Shown here one piece after another: positions 6,365-11,161 of a stretch of 11,161 nt of DNA. The position numbers were made by a program, and so were the translations under genes. Positions within the stretch are counted from its first letter, which is position 1, and each line of letters begins with the position of its first letter. The stretch spans positions 1 to 11,161 of the forward strand of contig JASHRZ010000193.1 of the NCBI GenBank assembly GCA_030037055.1, given 5' to 3'. Source of the stretch: Alphaproteobacteria bacterium. Its GTDB lineage: Bacteria > Pseudomonadota > Alphaproteobacteria > ATCC43930 > CGMCC-115725. The notes below the pieces were generated by a model. It worked only from the letters and a program-made list of their open reading frames with translations, made no database searches and was not told the origin of the DNA.

Positions 6365-7308
6365 GGCCGGCGCTGCTGGAGCTGTTGCAGTTCTCCCTGC
6401 TGGTGGCGCTGGCGCCGCTGCTCACGGGACTCGTGCGCAAGCTGAAGGCGCGGCTCAACGGCCGCATCGGTCCCGGCCTGCTGCAGCCTTATCGCGACCT
6501 GCTGCGGCTGCTGCGCAAGGAGGTGGTGCTGGCGCCCAACGCCTCCTGGCTCTTCCGCGCCAGCCCCTATCTCATCTTCGCCGCCATCTGGCTCGCAGCG
6601 GCGATCGTGCCGACCTTCGCCACTGGCCTGGCGCTGAGTCGTACCGCCGATCTCATCGCGCTGGTGGCGCTGCTCGGCACGGCGCGCTTCGCCCTGGCGC
6701 TGGCCGGCATGGATGTCGGCACCAGCTTCGGCGGCATCGGCTCGTCGCGCGAGATGATGATCGCCTCGCTCGCCGAGCCGGCGATGCTGATGGTCATCTT
6801 CACCGTGGCGCTGCTGGTGCGCTCGACCTCGCTGCCGCACATCGCCGAATACCTGCTGATGCACGACGTCGGCATCCGCATCTCGCTGCTGCTGGGGCTG
6901 CTGGCGCTGCTCATCGTCGCCATCGCCGAGAACGCGCGCATCCCGGTCGACAATCCCGCGACCCATCTCGAACTGACCATGGTGCACGAGGCGATGGTGC
7001 TCGAGTATTCCGGGCGGCATCTCGCGCTGATCGAGGGCGCGGCGATGGTGAAGCTGCAGCTTTACGTCTCGCTGGTCGCCGCCGTCTTCTTTCCTTGGGG
7101 CCTGGCGAGGGATTTCGGCGACGCGAGCGCAGTGGCAATCGGCGTCGGCCTCTATGTGCTGAAGCTCGCGTTCGCCGGCGCCGTGTTCGCCCTCTTCGAG
7201 ACCAGCATCGCCAAGATGCGTGTCTTCCGACTTGCCGAGCTGCTCGGCGGCGCGCTGCTGCTGGGACTGCTGGCGGCGATTTTCCTTTACGTGTCGCAGG
7301 AGCTATAG
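6361..7308 (+). CDS. hyfC: Hydrogenase-4/Ehr membrane subunit C (NuoH-type)
   Basis: This 315-residue membrane protein of about eight helices belongs to the NuoH/HycD/HyfC family, the subunit joining the soluble redox module to the membrane arm. Family motifs are clear: RLNGRIGPGLLQPYRD (31-46), SSREMMIASLAEP (128-140), AENARIPVDNPATHLELTMV (189-208) with HEAMVLEYSG just after, and ETSIAKMRVFR (280-290). The many charged residues in the loops fit the charged chamber next to the quinone or redox site in relatives. ATG 6361 overlaps the hyfB stop by four bases. The stop TAG 7306-7308 forms part of a strong ribosome site (TAGGAGAG) for hyfE. The frame is open far upstream inside hyfB, but that part is a shadow of hyfB in another frame. 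Confidence 0.93.
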   Translation: MRPALLELLQFSLLVALAPLLTGLVRKLKARLNGRIGPGLLQPYRDLLRLLRKEVVLAPNASWLFRASPYLIFAAIWLAAAIVPTFATGLALSRTADLIALVALLGTARFALALAGMDVGTSFGGIGSSREMMIASLAEPAMLMVIFTVALLVRSTSLPHIAEYLLMHDVGIRISLLLGLLALLIVAIAENARIPVDNPATHLELTMVHEAMVLEYSGRHLALIEGAAMVKLQLYVSLVAAVFFPWGLARDFGDASAVAIGVGLYVLKLAFAGAVFALFETSIAKMRVFRLAELLGGALLLGLLAAIFLYVSQEL

Positions 7309-7321
7309 GAGAGAAGCCCAG

Positions 7322-7993
7322 GTGCCGATCTTCGCCAACATCGCCTACGACACGGCGCATCTCCTCGACACCTTCGTGCTGGTGCTGAGCTTCGCGCTGC
7401 TCTATCAGCGCCGGCTCTTTGCCGTGCTCACCATCTACGCCTGGCAGGCCCTGTGCCTCGCCGCCGCCGCCGCCTGGCAGGCCTATGCGCAGGACGCGCC
7501 GCATCTCTACATCACCGCCGCCATCGCCCTCGTCTTCAAGGCGATCGTCATCCCGCTCGCGCTCCACCGCATCATCGTCTATCTCAACATCCACCGCAGC
7601 ATCGAGACCGCGCTCGGGATCGGCCCCACCATGGCGGTCGGCGTCGGCCTGGTGGCGCTCTCGATCCTGCTCGTCCTGCCGGTGACCGCGGCCGCGGGAG
7701 CGCTGACGCGCGAGAGCCTCGCCGCGGCACTGTCTGTCGTGCTGCTCGGCCTCCTGATGATGATCACGCGGCGCAATGCCGTGAGCCAGGTGGTGGGCTT
7801 CATGTCGCTCGAGAACGGCCTCATCCTCGCCGCGGTCGGGGTCAAGGGCATGCCGCTCGTGGTGGAGCTTTCCATCGCCTTCTCGGTGATGGTCGCGTTC
7901 ATCATCTTCGGCATCTTCTTCTTCCATATCCGCGAGCGCTTCGACACGCTCGACATTCATGACATGGAGCGGTTCCGCGGAGAGGAACGATGA
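7322..7993 (+). CDS. hyfE: Hydrogenase-4/Ehr membrane subunit E (NuoK-like)
   Basis: The protein is 223 residues from GTG 7322, preceded at 7306-7313 by TAGGAGAG, which decides the start. An earlier in-frame ATG at 7220 lies inside hyfC and adds a Cys/Arg-rich stretch foreign to the family. The protein has about six to seven hydrophobic helices and ends in a short charged tail (HDMERFRGEER). The C-terminal half is NuoK-like: E164 in FMSLENGLIL and E182 in VVELSIAF match the two membrane glutamates that NuoK uses in ion transfer. It should sit between HyfC and the antiporter-like subunits. The end overlaps hyfF by the ATGA signature (7990-7993). Confidence 0.9.
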   Translation: MPIFANIAYDTAHLLDTFVLVLSFALLYQRRLFAVLTIYAWQALCLAAAAAWQAYAQDAPHLYITAAIALVFKAIVIPLALHRIIVYLNIHRSIETALGIGPTMAVGVGLVALSILLVLPVTAAAGALTRESLAAALSVVLLGLLMMITRRNAVSQVVGFMSLENGLILAAVGVKGMPLVVELSIAFSVMVAFIIFGIFFFHIRERFDTLDIHDMERFRGEER

Positions 7994-9423
7994 GCCCGGT
8001 GCACGCCATCCTCGCCACGCCGGCTGCCGCCGCCGTTCTGTTCGCGCTGCTTCCCGGCTATCGCCTTGCCGCGCGCCTCAACGTGCTGGCCGCGGCGCTG
8101 ACGCTCGCGGCGAGCGTCGTGCCGTTCTTCGCACGGCCGGCGACGACGCCCTTCCTGCTGATCGACGATTTCAACATCTACCTTGTCGCGCTCACCGCCT
8201 TCGTCGCCTTCACCACGAGCCTGTTCAGCGCGCGCTATGTGCTGCACGAGGTGGCGATCGGCCGTCTGCCGGCGGGGAACCTCCGCTTCTATCACGCCAT
8301 GTACCAGGCGTTCTGCTTCACCATGCTGCTGGCGCTCACCGCCAACAATCTCGGCGTGCTGTGGGTGGCGATCGAGGGCGCGACGCTCACCACCGTCCTG
8401 ATGGTCGGGCTCTACCGCACGGCCGAGGCGCTCGAAGCGGCGTGGAAGTATTTCATCCTCTGCGGCGTCGGCATCGCGCTGGCGCTGTTCGGCACCATCC
8501 TCATCTACCTCGCCGCCCAGCCGGTGATGGGCAGCGGGCTGCCGGCGATGACCTGGTCGGCGATCCTGCCGCGGGTCGGCGCCTTCAACCCGGCGATCCT
8601 CAACCTCGCCTTCGTCTTCCTGCTGGTGGGCTACGGCACCAAGGTCGGGCTGGCGCCGCTCCATGCCTGGCTGCCCGACGCCCATGCCGAGGGTCCGACG
8701 CCGATCTCCGCCGTGCTGTCGGGGCTGCTGCTCAACGTCGCGCTCTACGCCGTGCTGCGCTTCAAGATGCTGCTTGCCGGCAACGCGCTCGCGGTGGCGC
8801 CCGGCCCGCTGATGCTCGCCATGGGCCTCGCCTCGCTGCTGCTGGCGAGCTTCATGCTCTACCGCCGGCGCGACATCAAGCGGCTCTTCGCCTATTCCTC
8901 GATCGAGCACATGGGCATTATCACCTTCGCCTTCGGCATGGGCGGCGCGCTCGCCAATTTCGCCGGCCTGCTGCACATGACCATGCACAGCCTGACCAAA
9001 TCGGCGATCTTCTTCGCCGTAGGCCACATCTCGCAAATCAAGGGCACGCAGAAGATCGCCGAGATCCGCGGCCTCACCCAGAGCCAGCCGCTGCTGGGCT
9101 GGGCGCTGGTCATCGGCGTCGTCGCCATCGCCGGCCTGCCGCCCTTCGGCGTCTTCACCAGCGAGTTCCTGGTGCTCACCACCAGCTTCGCGCGCCAGCC
9201 GCTGCTGGCGCTGCTGGTGCTCGCCGGCCTGCTGGTGGGCCTTGGCGCGCTGGTGCTGCGGCTGCAGGGCCTCGCCTTCGGCGCCGGCGAAGGCGGCCGC
9301 AAGGCGAGCCCGGCGGCGATGCTGCCGCTATTCATCCACTTCGCCATAGTGCTAGCGGCCGGAATCTATCTCCCGCGGCCGCTCGTCGCCTGGTTTCAGA
9401 ACGTCGCGCGGCTGCTGGGCTGA
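7990..9423 (+). CDS. hyfF: Hydrogenase-4/Ehr membrane subunit F (NuoL/M/N-type antiporter-like)
   Basis: This 477-residue membrane protein has about 13-14 hydrophobic helices and is the second antiporter-like subunit. Candidate ion-path residues are E129 in WVAIEGATL, K153 in AAWKYFILCGVG, K218 in GYGTKVGLAPLHAWLPDAHA, K297 in DIKRLFAYSSIEHMG, and H333 and K337 in MHSLTKSAIFF. The position equivalent to HyfB K247 is asparagine here (N249 in LLLNVALY), which I believe is usual in HyfF proteins. Unlike HyfB it lacks the long C-terminal extension. ATG 7990 overlaps the hyfE stop and is preceded by GGAGAGGAA (7979-7987). The complex thus has two visible antiporter-type subunits where E. coli Hyf has three; no HyfD-like gene is present. 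Confidence 0.92.
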   Translation: MSPVHAILATPAAAAVLFALLPGYRLAARLNVLAAALTLAASVVPFFARPATTPFLLIDDFNIYLVALTAFVAFTTSLFSARYVLHEVAIGRLPAGNLRFYHAMYQAFCFTMLLALTANNLGVLWVAIEGATLTTVLMVGLYRTAEALEAAWKYFILCGVGIALALFGTILIYLAAQPVMGSGLPAMTWSAILPRVGAFNPAILNLAFVFLLVGYGTKVGLAPLHAWLPDAHAEGPTPISAVLSGLLLNVALYAVLRFKMLLAGNALAVAPGPLMLAMGLASLLLASFMLYRRRDIKRLFAYSSIEHMGIITFAFGMGGALANFAGLLHMTMHSLTKSAIFFAVGHISQIKGTQKIAEIRGLTQSQPLLGWALVIGVVAIAGLPPFGVFTSEFLVLTTSFARQPLLALLVLAGLLVGLGALVLRLQGLAFGAGEGGRKASPAAMLPLFIHFAIVLAAGIYLPRPLVAWFQNVARLLG

Positions 9424-9430
9424 GGCGCAA

Positions 9431-10933
9431 TTGGGCAACGGCACCGAGCTTATCGACTTCCTAGCCCGCGGCGAGGCGCGGCCGCAGCGCCCTTGGCCGC
9501 GCTTTCGCTTGTCGCGCGCGCAATGGCTCGATCTCGCTACCCATCTCACCATCGCCGATTGGGCGCTGCTCGACCTCTGGGCCGAGCCTGGCAAGGTCCA
9601 TGCCGCGTTCTGCCAAGCCTCGGGCGGTGCCGTGGCCGTCGCCTCGCTCGCCTGCGGCGAGGGCGACTTCCCCTCGCTTGCCGCGCTGCGTCCCGGCGCG
9701 CTCCGGCTCGAGCGCGCGGTCCAGGACCTGTTCGCGCTCAGCGCCACCGGCATCGGCGATGCGCGGCCTTGGCTAGACCACGGCCTGTGGCGCGCGCGCG
9801 ACGCCGGCGCGAGCCCGCGCGCGGCCAGCGACTACGATTTCCTGCCGGCCGAAGGCGAGGCGCTGCACCAGATCCCGGTCGGTCCCGTCCATGCCGGCAT
9901 CATCGAGCCCGGCCACTTCCGCTTCCATTGCAGCGGCGAGGCGGTGGTCCGGCTGGAGCAGCGCCTGGGCTATGTCCACAAGGGCACAATGAGCCTGATG
10001 CAGGGCAAGCCGGTCGCCGCGGCGGCGCGGCTCGCCGGAAGGCTCTCCGGCGACAGCACGGTGGCGGCTGCCCTCGCCTTCGCCCGCGCCGCCGAGGCGG
10101 CAACCGAGAGCGCGGTGCCGGAGCGCGCCATCTGGCTGCGCGCGCTGCTCGCCGAGCTCGAGCGCATCGCCAATCATCTCGGCGACATCGGCGCCATCGC
10201 CAACGACGCCGCTTTCGTCTTCCTGCAGTCGCATATGACGGTGCTGCGCGAGATGGTGCTGCGCGCCGCCGGCCAGTGCTTCGGCCACCGTCTGATGATG
10301 GATGTAGTGCTGCCCGGCGGCCTCGCGCGCGACCTCGACGGCGACGGCGCCGTCCTGCTGCGCGCGCTCGCCGCCGCGCTCAGGCCGCGCTTTGCCGAGC
10401 TGATGGCCATCTATGACCGCAAGCCCTCGCTGCTCGACCGCACGGTCGGCACCGGCATCGTCAGCCCCGAGCTGGCGCGGCGCTTCGCCGCGGGTGGCTT
10501 CGTCGGCCGCGCCTCCGGACGCGGCTTCGACGCGCGCAAGGCTCCGTGCTATCCGCCTTACGACCGGCTCGAGTTTACGGTGCCGGTGCTGAGCGATGGC
10601 GACGTGCACAGCCGCCTGATGGTCCGCGCAGGCGAGGTCGAGCAGAGCCTCGGCCTCATCGAGCAGATCCTCGCCCGTCTGCCCGAAGGCGCCGTCCTCG
10701 CGCCGCTCGCCGCCGGCGGCGGCGAGGGCGTGGCGCTGGTCGAGGGGTTCCGCGGCGACATTTTCGCCTGGGTCGCGCTCGCCTCGGACGGGAGCGTCCG
10801 CCAAGCGCGTCTGCGCGACCCATCCTGGTTCCAATGGCCGCTGCTCGAAGCAGCGATCGAAGGCAACATCGTCGCCGATTTCCCGCTCTGCAACAAATCC
10901 TTCAACTGCTCCTATTCCGGGCACGACCTCTGA
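9431..10933 (+). CDS. hyfG: Hydrogenase-like large subunit lacking all NiFe-binding cysteines (Ehr large subunit)
   Basis: The protein has 500 residues. An N-terminal NuoC-like domain (about 30-125, ending FPSLAALRPGALRLERAVQD, 80-99) is fused to a NuoD/HycE-like domain, as in HycE and HyfG. The core fold is clear: GPVHAGIIEPGHFRF (151-165), RLGYVHKG (178-185), ELERIANHLGDIGAIANDAAF (242-262) and PPYDRLEF (375-382). The metal ligands are missing. Where hydrogenases have RVCGIC, this reads R204-L-S206-G-D-S209. Where they have DPCxxC, a gap-free comparison from VADFPL gives N492-C493-S494-Y-S-G497, and the chain ends three residues later. The remaining cysteines (61, 75, 167, 283, 373, 487, 493) do not rebuild the motifs. 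It cannot hold a normal NiFe centre, so its redox substrate is unknown. TTG 9431 is the start, with GAGG at 9422-9425; the gap after hyfF is seven bases. Confidence 0.9.
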   Translation: MGNGTELIDFLARGEARPQRPWPRFRLSRAQWLDLATHLTIADWALLDLWAEPGKVHAAFCQASGGAVAVASLACGEGDFPSLAALRPGALRLERAVQDLFALSATGIGDARPWLDHGLWRARDAGASPRAASDYDFLPAEGEALHQIPVGPVHAGIIEPGHFRFHCSGEAVVRLEQRLGYVHKGTMSLMQGKPVAAAARLAGRLSGDSTVAAALAFARAAEAATESAVPERAIWLRALLAELERIANHLGDIGAIANDAAFVFLQSHMTVLREMVLRAAGQCFGHRLMMDVVLPGGLARDLDGDGAVLLRALAAALRPRFAELMAIYDRKPSLLDRTVGTGIVSPELARRFAAGGFVGRASGRGFDARKAPCYPPYDRLEFTVPVLSDGDVHSRLMVRAGEVEQSLGLIEQILARLPEGAVLAPLAAGGGEGVALVEGFRGDIFAWVALASDGSVRQARLRDPSWFQWPLLEAAIEGNIVADFPLCNKSFNCSYSGHDL

Positions 10934-11161
10934 TGTGGAAGCTCATCGCCAAGACGCTGCTCGCAAAGCCGCTGCCGATCGCCGCGCCGGCGCCGGAGGA
11001 GGCGCAGCTCGCCGAGCTCGCCGGCCGGCTCGCCGTCGCCGCGCGTGCCCAGCTCGGGCGCAGCCTCTCGATCCGCGAGGTCGATGCCGGCTCGTGTAAC
11101 GGCTGCGAGCTGGAGATCCATGCGCTCAATAATCCGTTCTACGATCTCGAGCGTTTTGGGC
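10933..11161 (+). CDS. hyfI: Hydrogenase-4/Ehr small subunit, N-terminal part (NuoB-like)
   Basis: The frame runs from ATG 10933 through the window edge (76 full codons visible), so the gene is truncated only by the window. It shares one base with the hyfG stop (TGATG), indicating coupled translation. It has a basic, Ala-rich N-terminal helix, then REVDAGSCNGCELEIHALNN (48-67) and PFYDLERFG. C55 and C58 are the first two ligands of the proximal [4Fe-4S] cluster found in NuoB, HycG and HyfI; the other two should lie downstream. The intact iron-sulfur motif next to a large subunit without NiFe ligands indicates a protein that still carries electrons. Family members are usually about 150-270 residues, so well over half may be outside the window. 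Confidence 0.9.
   Translation, partial: MWKLIAKTLLAKPLPIAAPAPEEAQLAELAGRLAVAARAQLGRSLSIREVDAGSCNGCELEIHALNNPFYDLERFG

Noticed and set aside
7220..7321. Earlier ATG start for hyfE
   Set aside because: It would overlap hyfC by about 90 bases and add a Cys/Arg-rich stretch. GTG 7322 has the strong TAGGAGAG ribosome site and the family-like N-terminus.
9773..10924. A 383-codon minus-strand frame opposite hyfG (similar ones at 5537-6361, 6911-7960 and 7957-9036)
   Set aside because: All are antisense to clear family members and their translations are Glu/Arg/Gln/His-rich with no motif.

Overview
The window comes from a high-GC bacterium. Gene style (ATGA overlaps, GTG/TTG starts, PAS-GGDEF-EAL proteins, a compact XRE regulator of the PraR-like kind) points to an alphaproteobacterium, most likely Hyphomicrobiales (Rhizobiales). 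The genus cannot be fixed from the sequence alone.

Layout. (1) 1-129, plus strand: the last 42 codons of a Lys/Glu-rich protein with a heptad-repeat tail. (2) 130-1833, minus strand: a PAS-GGDEF-EAL cyclic-di-GMP protein with a degenerate GGDEF signature (GGDRF), a kept RxxD inhibitory-site motif and an apparently intact EAL catalytic set. Its stop codon abuts that of gene 1. (3) 1834-1958: a spacer holding a perfect 13-bp inverted repeat. (4) 1959-2759, minus strand: an alpha/beta hydrolase resembling RutD/enol-lactonase proteins, with a good candidate promoter at 2798-2826. (5) 2760-3221: non-coding. (6) 3222-3605, plus: XRE regulator. (7) 3606-4015: mostly non-coding, with a possible promoter and a small inverted repeat. 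(8) 4016-4270, plus: a second small XRE regulator whose 5' end may carry a one-base frameshift. (9) 4367 to the window end, plus: a tightly packed operon of hydrogenase-4/complex I-type genes, hyfB-hyfC-hyfE-hyfF-hyfG-hyfI, the last cut by the window edge.

The main point of interest is region 9. The membrane subunits keep the ion-translocation residues of the complex I superfamily, and the small subunit starts with a normal iron-sulfur motif. The large subunit (HyfG-like) has lost all four cysteines that hold the NiFe centre in hydrogenases: the first pair is Ser-Gly-Asp-Ser, and the last pair reads Ser/Gly at the very C-terminus. It also lacks the complex I quinone-site residues at the same places. 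This makes it an energy-converting hydrogenase-related (Ehr-type) complex: probably a redox-driven ion pump whose substrate is unknown, not a hydrogenase. Two XRE regulators lie directly upstream and the nearer one may be co-transcribed with the operon.

I saw no tRNA, rRNA, CRISPR array, insertion sequence or phage gene.
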